A stretch of 64,000 nucleotides of DNA from Mucilaginibacter yixingensis. GTDB taxonomy: Bacteria > Bacteroidota > Bacteroidia > Sphingobacteriales > Sphingobacteriaceae. The stretch lies in the NCBI RefSeq assembly GCF_041080815.1, contig NZ_CP160205.1, positions 3,534,001 to 3,598,000 of the forward strand. The letters are read 5' to 3'. Shown here piece by piece: positions 6,387 through 15,595 of this stretch. Position numbers and translations under genes: made by a program. Under the pieces are notes generated by a model that saw only the letters and a list, made by a program, of their open reading frames with translations, was not told the origin of the DNA and searched no databases. How positions within the stretch are numbered: the first letter of the stretch is position 1; every line of letters starts with the position of its first letter.

Positions 6387-9314
6387 ATGTGCAGAATAGC
6401 GGGAATAATTTCTGATAAGTTATCTGAAGATGAACTAAATCAGCGGGTGGCTGCCATGTGCCACATACTGGCGCGTGGTGGGCCGGATGATGAGGGTTTT
6501 TATTATGATGCCAGTGTTGGACTGGCTTTCGGACACCGTCGGCTGTCAATCATCGATCTGACCAACAACGGCCACCAACCCATGAGCGATGCAAACGCGC
6601 AAACATGGATAACCTTTAATGGCGAAATCTATAATTATCTGGAATTAAAGGCCCAGCTGGTAGCTCTTGGCGCAACCTTCTACTCGAAAACTGATACGGA
6701 GGTAATCATTCAGGCTTACAGGCACTGGGGAACGGCTGCATTTGGAAAACTGAGGGGCATGTTTGCTTTTGCACTGTACGACAGCGAAAAAGAGCTCACC
6801 TGGCTGGTTAGGGATACTACCGGTATTAAACCACTGTACTATTACAGGGGCGACGGAGATCTTTATTTTGCTTCTGAAGTTAAAGCATTAAACAGCTGCG
6901 GTTTAACGTTAAAAACAGACAAGGATTGGAGTATTCGGTTTCTGGCTTATGGACATATACCAGAACCCTACACCACTTATGAAAACGTTTTTAGCCTGCC
7001 CAAAGGGCACTATTTGTGTTGGAACCACCGCTTAAAAAGTTTTACAATCAATAAATTCCCTGCTGAATTGCAGCAATCGGCATCCATTACCGGCAAAAAG
7101 GAGGCAGAGGAGCGGCTAAGCCAGGCCCTGGATATAGCAGTAAAACGCCAGCTTACGTCAGACGCACCCATTGGCATTTTTCTAAGTGGCGGCATAGATT
7201 CTAGTTTGGTTACACTCTTAGCGGCCAAGTATAGCCACCAGTTGCAAACGGTATCTATATATTTTGATGATGCACAATATAATGAGCGTAAATACCAGCA
7301 AATCATTCAGCAGCAGGTATCGGCACAACATTATCAACACCTGGTAAAACAGCAGGATTTTACAACCCATTTCGATGAAATATTGGCCGATATGGACCTG
7401 CCTACTACCGATGGTATCAACAGCTGGTTTATCAGCAAATATGCGCGCCAGAGTGGTTTGAAAGCTGTTCTTTCTGGTGTGGGAGCGGATGAGCAATTTG
7501 GCGGATATCCATCGTTCCAGCGCATAATGATAATGCCATATTTACGTGCGATACCTGATTTTTTTCGTAAAATTCTAGCAGCGAGTAATGACAAACTAAA
7601 ACGCTTAGAATTGTTATCATACAAGCATCCGGTTGCTGAGTACTTGTTTTTAAGAGGGTTATTTACCCCTTCTGAAATTGCGGCAGTATTAAGCAAACCG
7701 TTAACGGTTGTGACCGGAGTTTTATTTAGCGACAAGATGGACTTGCATGGCGTCACTGGAAAAAACAAAGCAGCGTGGTATGAAACCCATATGTATATGC
7801 AAAACCAGTTATTACGCGATACAGACGTAATGAGCATGGCGCATGGGTTGGAGGTGAGGGTGCCGTTCTTAGACGAAGACGTGCAAAAATTAATTGGCAA
7901 TATTGCACCAGGCATAAAATTCAGTAATAAGCCAACTAAAAAGTTATTAATTAAATCATTTAGTCAGCTGCTGCCAAAAGCTATCTGGAACCGGCCCAAG
8001 ATGGGATTTTCTTTTCCATTACAAACATGGATGCAAGAGCACCCTGAAATTGGCAGTGCTGAGTTCTATAAAAACCCGGCATCTAAACGCCTTATTAATG
8101 GTTTCCATTCCAACAAAGTACATTGGTCCAAAGCCTTTGCGCTATACCAGATCAGGGTAAAACAGCCACAATCAGAAATATTGCATCAAAAAGTGTTATA
8201 CCTCACGCTCAGTACCTTCAGCACTACCGGCGGCGTACAGAAAATGGGGCGGACAATGGGTTATGCACTACAGCAAATAGCCCGACGTAGTAATTGGGAT
8301 TATAAATTCTGGTCTGGCTATGATAAAGACTGCCAATTAAACGCAGTTTATACTGATCAGCAAAACTTTAAGGGATTTGGCAAACACCGCGCGTTGTTTG
8401 CCGCTGAAGCCGTACGCGAGGGTATACAATCTGACACTGTTATACTAAGTCACATTAATCTGGCTATGATTGGCTGTCTGATCAAAAAGGTGAGTCCGAA
8501 AACGAAAGTTTTTCTAATCGCGCACGGTATCGAAATATGGCGGCCGCTATCAGGATACAAAAGAAAAATTTTAACGGCCTGCGACGGCATATTATGCGTA
8601 AGCAATTTTACCCGGGATAAGGTTATTAAATCACATCAAATACCGGCAGAAAAATGTATGGTGTTAAACAATGCGCTTGATCCACTTCTTAAACTGCCGC
8701 AGCAACTTGATCGCCCGGCTTATTTGTTAGAGCGATATGGCTTAAATGTGCACGATAAGATCGTTTTCACCCTTACTCGCTTAGCCTCAACCGAACAATA
8801 TAAGGGGTATGAACAAGTAATTAAAGCAGTAGCCCGGCTTAAAAATGAATTCACAAACCTCAAATATGTATTAGCGGGCCAGTATGACGAGCGAGAAGAA
8901 GCACGCATACGCGATTTAATTGCTCAGTATGACGTCAACGATCAGATTATTATGACGGGATTTATCAATGACGCCGAGCTGGAGGATCATTTTCTATTGG
9001 CCGACCTATTTGTTTTGCCAAGCCGCAAAGAAGGTTTTGGAATTGTATTTATAGAAGCCATGGCATGCGGCCTCCCTGTAATTTGCGGAAATAGCGACGG
9101 AAGTGTAGACGCCATTAAAAATGGAGAGTTGGGTACCGCAATTAACGTGGACAATTTAGATGAGCTTACTAAAACAATAAGCCATGCACTTAGCAAGCCG
9201 ACCGATATAGCCCAAAGACTTGCGTTGCAGCAAAAATGCAAAACATATTTTAATGTGGACAGCTACTCAGACCGATTAGAAGATTTATTAAGAAACAAGC
9301 AACAAGCCGCATAA
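6387..9314 (+). CDS. Fusion of glutamine-hydrolysing asparagine synthetase and GT4 glycosyltransferase
   Basis: Two-enzyme fusion of 975 residues. Residues 1-~590 are a full AsnB-type amidotransferase. Cys2 is the glutaminase nucleophile (MCRIAGI), TWITFNGEIYNY and KTDTEVIIQAY belong to the Ntn domain, and FLSGGIDSSLVTLLA (~264-278) is the ATP pyrophosphatase loop. LSGVGADEQFGG and the GLEVRVPFLD motif follow. From ~600 (KVLYLTLSTFSTTGGVQ) a GT-B glycosyltransferase of family 4 begins, with IFLIAHG-like and EGFGIVFIEAMACGLPVI (~882-899, E-x7-E) motifs. AsnB paralogues in sugar clusters often amidate uronic acids or transfer nitrogen. The fusion would couple such a step to sugar transfer. Substrates are unknown. 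Confidence 0.93.
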   Translation: MCRIAGIISDKLSEDELNQRVAAMCHILARGGPDDEGFYYDASVGLAFGHRRLSIIDLTNNGHQPMSDANAQTWITFNGEIYNYLELKAQLVALGATFYSKTDTEVIIQAYRHWGTAAFGKLRGMFAFALYDSEKELTWLVRDTTGIKPLYYYRGDGDLYFASEVKALNSCGLTLKTDKDWSIRFLAYGHIPEPYTTYENVFSLPKGHYLCWNHRLKSFTINKFPAELQQSASITGKKEAEERLSQALDIAVKRQLTSDAPIGIFLSGGIDSSLVTLLAAKYSHQLQTVSIYFDDAQYNERKYQQIIQQQVSAQHYQHLVKQQDFTTHFDEILADMDLPTTDGINSWFISKYARQSGLKAVLSGVGADEQFGGYPSFQRIMIMPYLRAIPDFFRKILAASNDKLKRLELLSYKHPVAEYLFLRGLFTPSEIAAVLSKPLTVVTGVLFSDKMDLHGVTGKNKAAWYETHMYMQNQLLRDTDVMSMAHGLEVRVPFLDEDVQKLIGNIAPGIKFSNKPTKKLLIKSFSQLLPKAIWNRPKMGFSFPLQTWMQEHPEIGSAEFYKNPASKRLINGFHSNKVHWSKAFALYQIRVKQPQSEILHQKVLYLTLSTFSTTGGVQKMGRTMGYALQQIARRSNWDYKFWSGYDKDCQLNAVYTDQQNFKGFGKHRALFAAEAVREGIQSDTVILSHINLAMIGCLIKKVSPKTKVFLIAHGIEIWRPLSGYKRKILTACDGILCVSNFTRDKVIKSHQIPAEKCMVLNNALDPLLKLPQQLDRPAYLLERYGLNVHDKIVFTLTRLASTEQYKGYEQVIKAVARLKNEFTNLKYVLAGQYDEREEARIRDLIAQYDVNDQIIMTGFINDAELEDHFLLADLFVLPSRKEGFGIVFIEAMACGLPVICGNSDGSVDAIKNGELGTAINVDNLDELTKTISHALSKPTDIAQRLALQQKCKTYFNVDSYSDRLEDLLRNKQQAA

Positions 9315-9327
9315 CAGTATAACCAAT

Positions 9328-10566
9328 ATGGCTACGGTAATTAAGGTAGACAATCTATCTAAGGCATATCAACTGGGATACTTCGGTACCGGTACCCTTT
9401 CTAACGATTTGAAACGGTATTGGGCAAAAACTCTTGGAAAGGAAGATCCGTTTTTAAAGATAGGTGAAATAAATGATCGCAGTACAAAAGGCGAAAGTGA
9501 CATCGTCTGGAGCCTAAAAGATATCAACTTTGAGATTGAGCAGGGTGATGCAGTTGGCATAATAGGCCGTAATGGCGCAGGCAAAAGCACGTTATTGAAA
9601 ATACTAAGCAGAATTACAGCACCCACTACCGGTTCCGTAAAAATAAAAGGCCGGGTGTCAAGTTTGCTAGAGGTTGGAACCGGCTTTCATGCCGAATTAA
9701 GCGGTAGGGAAAACATCTATCTGAATGGTGCCATATTAGGCATGCGAAAAAAAGAAATAGATCGACGCTTTGATGAAATTGTAGATTTCTCTGGCGTGGA
9801 ACGTTACATTGACACCCCCGTAAAACGATACTCTTCTGGTATGTACGTGCGATTGGCGTTTGCTGTAGCCGCTCATCTGGAATCTGAAATACTAATAGTA
9901 GACGAAGTACTAGCCGTAGGCGACGCAGAATTCCAGAAAAAGTGCTTGGGAAAAATGAACGACGTAACTCGCGGACAAGGGCGAACAGTGTTGTTTGTTA
10001 GTCATAATATGGGCTCTATACAACAATTGTGCACAAAGGGCCTATTATTACAGCATGGGCTGGTTAAAAACTCCGGCGTTCTAAAACCAGTAATTACAGA
10101 TTACCTTTCGGGGAATGTTAATAATAGTTATTTCGAATCGGATGAGGATAATACCTACTTTAAAAGGGTTGCATTTAAAGATGACGATGGAAATCGTGCT
10201 GCTGCATTCGTTTACAACAAGAATATCAATATTGCTTTCAAATTGCGGATGATAGAAACGGTTGCCGACCTTACCCTGAGTTTCATCCTGAAAAATCAAT
10301 ATGAGGATAATTTAACCAGCCATCATTTTTTATTGACTGGCAACAAAAATGATGAAATTAATATTGAGGCTGTTATTCCAGCTGGATTCATCTTACCTGG
10401 CAACTACAAACTGGAAGCCGTTTTACATATACCCAACGTGCTTTTCATAGAAAAACTACCCTTTTATCTTGATTTCAGGATAGATGATTCGGGAAGCATA
10501 CATTCATCATATGTACAAAATAATTTAGGCCACATGGCATTACCTGTAAAGTGGGCAAAGGTTTAG
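9328..10566 (+). CDS. Wzt-like ABC transporter ATPase with C-terminal domain
   Basis: ATP-binding subunit of an O-antigen/teichoic acid type exporter, 412 residues. Motifs: Walker A GIIGRNGAGKST (~75-86), the family segment GRVSSLLEVGTGFHAELSGREN, signature YSSGMYVRLA (~168-177) and Walker B ILIVDEVLAVGD (~187-198). Residues ~260-412 form an extra beta-rich domain like that of Wzt, which in ABC-dependent O-antigen export reads the modified end of the glycan. No membrane partner (Wzm/ABC-2 permease) is encoded in the window, so the permease must be elsewhere or missing. It starts 13 bp behind the fusion gene and overlaps the next frame by 16 bp. Confidence 0.9.
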   Translation: MATVIKVDNLSKAYQLGYFGTGTLSNDLKRYWAKTLGKEDPFLKIGEINDRSTKGESDIVWSLKDINFEIEQGDAVGIIGRNGAGKSTLLKILSRITAPTTGSVKIKGRVSSLLEVGTGFHAELSGRENIYLNGAILGMRKKEIDRRFDEIVDFSGVERYIDTPVKRYSSGMYVRLAFAVAAHLESEILIVDEVLAVGDAEFQKKCLGKMNDVTRGQGRTVLFVSHNMGSIQQLCTKGLLLQHGLVKNSGVLKPVITDYLSGNVNNSYFESDEDNTYFKRVAFKDDDGNRAAAFVYNKNINIAFKLRMIETVADLTLSFILKNQYEDNLTSHHFLLTGNKNDEINIEAVIPAGFILPGNYKLEAVLHIPNVLFIEKLPFYLDFRIDDSGSIHSSYVQNNLGHMALPVKWAKV

Positions 10567-11243
10567 CAAACTTAAAACGTCTGATAAAAAGTTTATTGGT
10601 GCCCGTTGAGTCTCCCCCTCCAACTCAGACAGCTACCGATACCGTACGAGTTGGGCTAAACAGTGTTTTAGATAAAGTGGCTTTCGGCAAATATAATTCG
10701 GTGGGTACCAGCTGTTATCTTTATAACACCCAGATTGGCAACTATACCTATTTATCAAATAATGTATCGGTAATGAATACATATATTGGCAAATTCTGCT
10801 CTATTGCCGAAGGGGTTAAAATAGCATTGGGTAAACATCCAGTAAACGGTTTTATTAGTACCCACCCAGCGTTTTTCTCTACCCATAAGCAATGCGGTAC
10901 GACATTTGCCTCCCAAAATCACTTTAGAGAAATGGGAGAAACTCATATCGGAAACGATGTATGGATTGGCGCAAATGCCGTTATTATGGATGATGTTGTA
11001 GTAGGCGACGGCGCCATCATCGGAGCTGGCGCAATCGTTACCAAAAATGTGCCGCCTTATGCTATTGTTGTAGGCATCCCAGGTAGAGTGTTGCGTTATC
11101 GTTTTGACGAGCAACAAATAACAGATTTACTGGCATTTAAATGGTGGGATAAAGACGAAGAATGGCTAGCCGCCAATTACCAGACATTTCATAACTCAGA
11201 TCATTTTTTTGATCTAATAAGAAATAACCTTGATAATAGTTAA
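10551..11243 (+). CDS. CatB-like hexapeptide-repeat acetyltransferase
   Basis: Left-handed beta-helix acyltransferase, 230 residues, of the xenobiotic/CatB antibiotic O-acetyltransferase type (Vat(D), VioB and sugar O-acetyltransferases). Hexapeptide repeats run through [43 protein letters not shown] and VVGDGAIIGAGAIVT. The conserved HP (KHPVNGF) and FSTHKQ segments lie around residue 100. The predicted start is GTG 10551, overlapping the Wzt-like gene by 16 bp. Within this cluster its likely role is O- or N-acetylation of a sugar, not drug resistance. Confidence 0.85.
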   Translation: MGKGLANLKRLIKSLLVPVESPPPTQTATDTVRVGLNSVLDKVAFGKYNSVGTSCYLYNTQIGNYTYLSNNVSVMNTYIGKFCSIAEGVKIALGKHPVNGFISTHPAFFSTHKQCGTTFASQNHFREMGETHIGNDVWIGANAVIMDDVVVGDGAIIGAGAIVTKNVPPYAIVVGIPGRVLRYRFDEQQITDLLAFKWWDKDEEWLAANYQTFHNSDHFFDLIRNNLDNS

Positions 11244-12078
11244 GCTGCAAGGGGGGTTAGGGAACCAAATGTTTCAGTATGCATTTGCATTAAGTTTGAG
11301 TAAAAACAAAAAAGTTTATTTTGACCTTTCTTTCTTAAACAAATACAACTTAACCACCACCAACTTTACAGCTCGCAATTATGAGTTAAGTATCTTCAGC
11401 AATATCAAGCAAAGATTTGCCAATAGTATCATCATTAAACTGATCAAAGAAAACCATCTTATTTATAGAGCCTTAAAGAAGTATCTTCTTGATATACATA
11501 TTATTTATGAGGAGGTAAATGCAAATGAATTGCCTTCTTATCATATTGTGTATATGGAGGGCTACTTTCAGGATGAACGATATTTTAAAAATATCCGAAT
11601 AGAGCTTTTAAAAAAGTTTAAGTTTCCTGAACTATCGGGCGACGGCCGGTCATTTGCCGATCGTATAAAAACTACCGAAAACGCCGTAAGCATACATGTA
11701 AGACATGGCGATTACTTACACCCAATCACAAGCGCTTTTCACGGAGTGCTGTCTGTACAATACTATCAGGAAGCGATAAAGATTGTTTCTGACCAGATAG
11801 CGCAACCGCAATATTTTGTTTTTTCTGACGACCCGGACTGGTGTAAAACTAATCTTGCCTTTGTTAAAAACTCAATTCTGGTTTCAGAGAAAAATCTGCA
11901 GAACTGGGAAGAGATGTATCTAATGAGCCTTTGCAAGCATAATATTATTGCCAATAGCAGTTTTAGCTGGTGGGGAGCCTGGCTTAATACCAATAATGAT
12001 AAGATCATCGTCGCCCCAAAAAACTGGTTTGCAGATCAACCAAGCAGTATTATACCACCTGAATGGATACAGGTCTAA
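11230..12078 (+). CDS. Family 11 (alpha-1,2-fucosyltransferase-like) glycosyltransferase
   Basis: GT-B fold, GDP-fucose-type glycosyltransferase of family GT11, 282 residues. It has the N-terminal GGLGNQMFQYAFALSL, the nucleotide-binding motif SIHVRHGDY (~153-161; HxRxGDY) and the C-terminal IIANSSFSWWGAWLN signature. Known members add fucose in alpha-1,2 linkage or galactose to bacterial glycans. Translation starts at a TTG at 11230, inside the end of the acetyltransferase gene (14-bp overlap), and no better ATG exists before the conserved motif. The gene and its next neighbours are visibly richer in A+T than the flanks. Confidence 0.88.
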   Translation: MIIVKLQGGLGNQMFQYAFALSLSKNKKVYFDLSFLNKYNLTTTNFTARNYELSIFSNIKQRFANSIIIKLIKENHLIYRALKKYLLDIHIIYEEVNANELPSYHIVYMEGYFQDERYFKNIRIELLKKFKFPELSGDGRSFADRIKTTENAVSIHVRHGDYLHPITSAFHGVLSVQYYQEAIKIVSDQIAQPQYFVFSDDPDWCKTNLAFVKNSILVSEKNLQNWEEMYLMSLCKHNIIANSSFSWWGAWLNTNNDKIIVAPKNWFADQPSSIIPPEWIQV

Positions 12079-12992
12079 TTTCTGTTATCATGCCTGCCTA
12101 TAACGCAGAGAAGTATATAGAGACAAGTATTAAAAGTGTTATTGGGCAAACTTATTCCAACTGGGAGCTGATAATAGTTGATGATGGTTCTACAGATAGA
12201 ACAGCCTTGATAATAAAAGAAATACAGCTGATAGATAAACGGATTCAATACTATTACCAGGATAATGGCAAACAAGGAAAAGCGCGAAACCTGGGCTTAA
12301 AAAAAAGTAATGGAGATTACATCGCTTTTTTAGATGCCGATGATCTTTGGACCAAAGATAGATTGTCTGCCCAGATGTACGTTTTAAACCAAAACAGTCA
12401 TATTGATTTGATATTTTCTCAAGGCTATCTGCTTAATGATACAGAGGTTTCAAATATGGACGTGATTGTAAAAAACTGTTGGAACCGTTCAGACTTAAAT
12501 ACCTTTATCTCTTGTAACCAAATTCCTGTCCTCTCAGTGCTCATAAAAAAAAAAGCACTGGATGAAGCTAATGGCTTCAGTGAATTACGGCAGATTCAAA
12601 ATGCAGAAGATTATCATCTATGGATGTCGTTATTATGCTTGAATAAACAATTCATGTCACTATCCAATCGACTGTTTTATTACAGAATTCATCCGGAACA
12701 AACCACTTTCAATAACCAGAATTTAAAAGACCCTTTATTTAGTTCATACATTGATATCTTTTACCGCTACAATAAAATAGATATACAGAAACCTATTATC
12801 GATAAGATTAAGTGGCTTGTTTTTGATAATACTTATTACAGTCAAACCGTTGATGTTATAGTACAATATTCAAAAAACGTAAATCATTGGCTATTGACGC
12901 CTGTAATTAATATCACTTCACGTATAAAGTACCTGGTTTTTAGAAGACTGCTCATAAAACTCCTTTCGGCGCTTAATCGTAACTATGTTTAA
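12063..12992 (+). CDS. Family 2 glycosyltransferase
   Basis: GT-A glycosyltransferase, 309 residues. ISVIMPAYNAEKYI, IIVDDGSTDRT and AFLDADDLW (the metal-binding DxD region) identify family GT2. A YRIHPEQTT motif near residue 215 is common in GT2 enzymes of O-antigen clusters. It overlaps the fucosyltransferase-like gene by 16 bp and the next gene by 8 bp, so translational coupling is likely. The sequence is A+T-rich. Sugar specificity unknown. Confidence 0.87.
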   Translation: MDTGLISVIMPAYNAEKYIETSIKSVIGQTYSNWELIIVDDGSTDRTALIIKEIQLIDKRIQYYYQDNGKQGKARNLGLKKSNGDYIAFLDADDLWTKDRLSAQMYVLNQNSHIDLIFSQGYLLNDTEVSNMDVIVKNCWNRSDLNTFISCNQIPVLSVLIKKKALDEANGFSELRQIQNAEDYHLWMSLLCLNKQFMSLSNRLFYYRIHPEQTTFNNQNLKDPLFSSYIDIFYRYNKIDIQKPIIDKIKWLVFDNTYYSQTVDVIVQYSKNVNHWLLTPVINITSRIKYLVFRRLLIKLLSALNRNYV

Positions 12993-13857
12993 AATTTCAA
13001 TAGTGCTATGTGTATATAATGAAGGAACATTAATATTTAATGCGCTACGTTCTTTATACCAAAATCAACTATTTAACAATTGTGAAATTTTAATTGTCGA
13101 CGATTGCTCGAACGATACGGTAACACTTCGCCTATTGCAGCTTTTACAAAGGTTTACACGTTTTAAAATCATATCAAGTCCCGCAAACCTTGGTCTGTCT
13201 AATTCAAGAAATCTTGGTTTTCTTAACGCCAAGAGTGAATATGTTGTACCTCTTGATGCAGATGACACTTTGCCGCCGAATACTTTAGATATTATCTATC
13301 AGACATTTACTGATCACCCAGAATGCGATTTCATTTTTGGCGACTATTATGTTAATGAAACAGATGAAGGCACTTCGACTCTTATCAGCTTAAATACACA
13401 TTGGGAGAGCAGAAACATTAACATCAAAAGATTATTAGCTGATTGGAAATTATTGGGTACAAGCCCCTGCAAAAAAAGCACATGGAAACAAGCGGGCGGT
13501 TATTCTAAAAAATACTCGCATTCCATTCAGGATGTTGACTTCTGGCTTAAGGTACTAGCTAACAACTTAACCGGGCATTACTTAAACCAACCTATCTATA
13601 ATTGGAATAAAGCCACATCGGGCATGAACGCCACGTTTGATAGAATAAACATGTTATACCTACTGGAGGATCATGCCGAATTTTATTCAAAATTTCAGAC
13701 CAAACAATATATCTATAATAAAATATTTGAGGGTTACTATCCATATAAAAACAAGCACAAGCTTCTGAACCTCGGGCGGCGGCATTTTTTTTATCTGAGC
13801 TTATTGAATAAGCTTCGTTTGGTAAATTTTTCTTTAAAATCAATAATTGGAAAGTAG
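12985..13857 (+). CDS. Family 2 glycosyltransferase
   Basis: GT-A glycosyltransferase, 290 residues, with ISIVLCVYNEG, ILIVDDCSNDT and VVPLDADDTLP as GT2 nucleotide- and metal-binding motifs and an IQDVDFWLKVL acceptor-region motif near ~175. ATG at 12985 overlaps the upstream stop by 8 bp. The C-terminal ~70 residues are basic and probably membrane associated (KTK/RRH-rich). Donor and acceptor unknown; role in repeat-unit assembly inferred from context. Confidence 0.86.
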   Translation: MFKISIVLCVYNEGTLIFNALRSLYQNQLFNNCEILIVDDCSNDTVTLRLLQLLQRFTRFKIISSPANLGLSNSRNLGFLNAKSEYVVPLDADDTLPPNTLDIIYQTFTDHPECDFIFGDYYVNETDEGTSTLISLNTHWESRNINIKRLLADWKLLGTSPCKKSTWKQAGGYSKKYSHSIQDVDFWLKVLANNLTGHYLNQPIYNWNKATSGMNATFDRINMLYLLEDHAEFYSKFQTKQYIYNKIFEGYYPYKNKHKLLNLGRRHFFYLSLLNKLRLVNFSLKSIIGK

Positions 13858-14674
13858 CCCCTTAATCTCTGTAATTATACCCGTCTTTAATGCAAAAGCC
13901 GTAATAAAGAATTGCTTGCAAAGCATAATTAGCCAAACATACAAATCATTTGATGTTTGGTTTATTGACGGAGCATCTAATGATGGCACCCTAGACATCA
14001 TTCAGGCATATATAAAAGAATACGATTACATCCATTTAGTCAGCGAGCCAGATCATGGCATCTATGATGCTATGAACAAAGGAATAGCTTTATCTAAAGG
14101 AAATTGGCGTTATTTTTTGGGCAGCGACGATACTTTTTTTAACGACCACGCACTAGCAAACATTGCCCTAAACATTGAGTCTACCAACGCAGAGGTTGTA
14201 TATGGAAACGTTATTATGCGCGGAAAAAACCAGTGGAACCTGGACAACGTTGTTTTTGATGGTTTATATACATTAGAGAAACTTATAGACCGTAATATTT
14301 GTCATCAAGCTATTTTCTATAAGGACACCGTTTTTCAAAAAAACGGCAACTTTGATCTAACCTATCCAACCAGTGCTGATTTTGATTTTAACATGAGGTG
14401 TTATGCCAACGCCACCTTTGAGTATGCCGATGTTATTGTAGCCAATTTCTTTGTTGGCGGCCAAAGCACCCAACATAATGATGAGCGCTTTCATCAGCAC
14501 CGCGGAGCGTTGATGATGAAATATTTTGGACGGCGTATTTTTACACGTCCGTTCATTAACTCGCGCTTGTACCTGCAACGCGCTGCTTTATCAAAAAACT
14601 CCCCACTCAATTTATGGCAGCGCATGTATTGTTTGCTGGCATGTGTTAAACTTAAAATTCAGTCTCTAAGATAA
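13847..14674 (+). CDS. Family 2 glycosyltransferase
   Basis: GT-A glycosyltransferase, 275 residues, closest in style to the minus-strand GT2 at 1715. Motifs: ISVIIPVFNAKAVI, VWFIDGASNDGT and YFLGSDDTF. The HQAIFYKDTVFQ segment (~150-160) is typical of WcaA/WcaE-like enzymes. The start is TTG 13847 (11-bp overlap upstream), as no ATG precedes the first conserved strand. The stop TAA shares its last base with the next ATG. Confidence 0.86.
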   Translation: MESSPLISVIIPVFNAKAVIKNCLQSIISQTYKSFDVWFIDGASNDGTLDIIQAYIKEYDYIHLVSEPDHGIYDAMNKGIALSKGNWRYFLGSDDTFFNDHALANIALNIESTNAEVVYGNVIMRGKNQWNLDNVVFDGLYTLEKLIDRNICHQAIFYKDTVFQKNGNFDLTYPTSADFDFNMRCYANATFEYADVIVANFFVGGQSTQHNDERFHQHRGALMMKYFGRRIFTRPFINSRLYLQRAALSKNSPLNLWQRMYCLLACVKLKIQSLR

Positions 14675-15591
14675 TGTTGCAAACACCCGTTCTATTCATC
14701 ATTTTTAACAGGCCGAAGCAAACATCTGTAACATTTAACGCTATCAGAGCGCAAAAGCCCAAACAACTCTTTGTGGCGGCCGATGGACCGCGAGCAGACC
14801 ACCAGGATGATGAAGCACAGATTGCTGCCTGCAAAGCCATCATTAAGGCCGTGGATTGGGATTGCGAAATTAAAACACATTACCGCGATAAAAACCTGGG
14901 GTGTGGTGCCGGGCCGGCTGATGCTATTACTTGGTTTTTTAGTCACGTTGAAGAAGGCATTATCCTTGAAGATGATTGCGTAGCCAACCCAAGCTTCTTT
15001 GACTTTTGCACAGTTTTACTGCAACGTTATCGTGATACAGAACAGGTAATGATGATCTGCGGCACCAGCTATCAACCTGCCCCCCTAGACACTACATCCT
15101 ATTATTTTTCAAAATATCCTCATGTATGGGGTTGGGCCAGTTGGCGACGTGCCTGGAGCCGGTACAACTTTGTATTGGATTACGAAAATGAATCGGCTAT
15201 TACCGAAATCATTGCACGCACCTTTATTAATAAGCGCGAGCGTATTAAGTGGATATATAACATGAACCTTATAAAAACAGGCCTCGACGCTTGGGATTAT
15301 CAGTGGATGTATTGGATATGGAAAAATAACGGTTTGTGCATAACTCCGTGGCGTAATATGATTAGCAATATTGGGTTTGGTGTACACGCTACTCATACCT
15401 TTGATGCTGCTTCAAAACAAGCTGAAATGTTACAATATGAGTTAACCGGCATCGTTCATCCGGCAATAGTAAAACAGCATCAACAGGCCGACGCCTATGA
15501 GCGCTTTCACATTCTTATTGATCCGCTTCCTGTTATTTATCGCAGAAAGTTTCAATCGGTTATCAACCGCATAAAAAACGTATTCAGTTAG
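14674..15591 (+). CDS. HlpA-like nucleotide-diphospho-sugar transferase
   Basis: GT-A type protein of 305 residues resembling the family often labelled hemolytic protein HlpA-like or nucleotide-diphospho-sugar transferase. Features: TPVLFIIFNRPKQT at the N-terminus, LFVAADGPR, and GIILEDDCV as acidic metal site. HVWGWASWRRAW and a DYQWMYWIWKNNGLC segment are hallmarks of this family in surface polysaccharide loci. The exact reaction is not established. The ATG overlaps the previous stop by one base. Confidence 0.8.
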   Translation: MLQTPVLFIIFNRPKQTSVTFNAIRAQKPKQLFVAADGPRADHQDDEAQIAACKAIIKAVDWDCEIKTHYRDKNLGCGAGPADAITWFFSHVEEGIILEDDCVANPSFFDFCTVLLQRYRDTEQVMMICGTSYQPAPLDTTSYYFSKYPHVWGWASWRRAWSRYNFVLDYENESAITEIIARTFINKRERIKWIYNMNLIKTGLDAWDYQWMYWIWKNNGLCITPWRNMISNIGFGVHATHTFDAASKQAEMLQYELTGIVHPAIVKQHQQADAYERFHILIDPLPVIYRRKFQSVINRIKNVFS

Positions 15592-15595
15592 GGAC

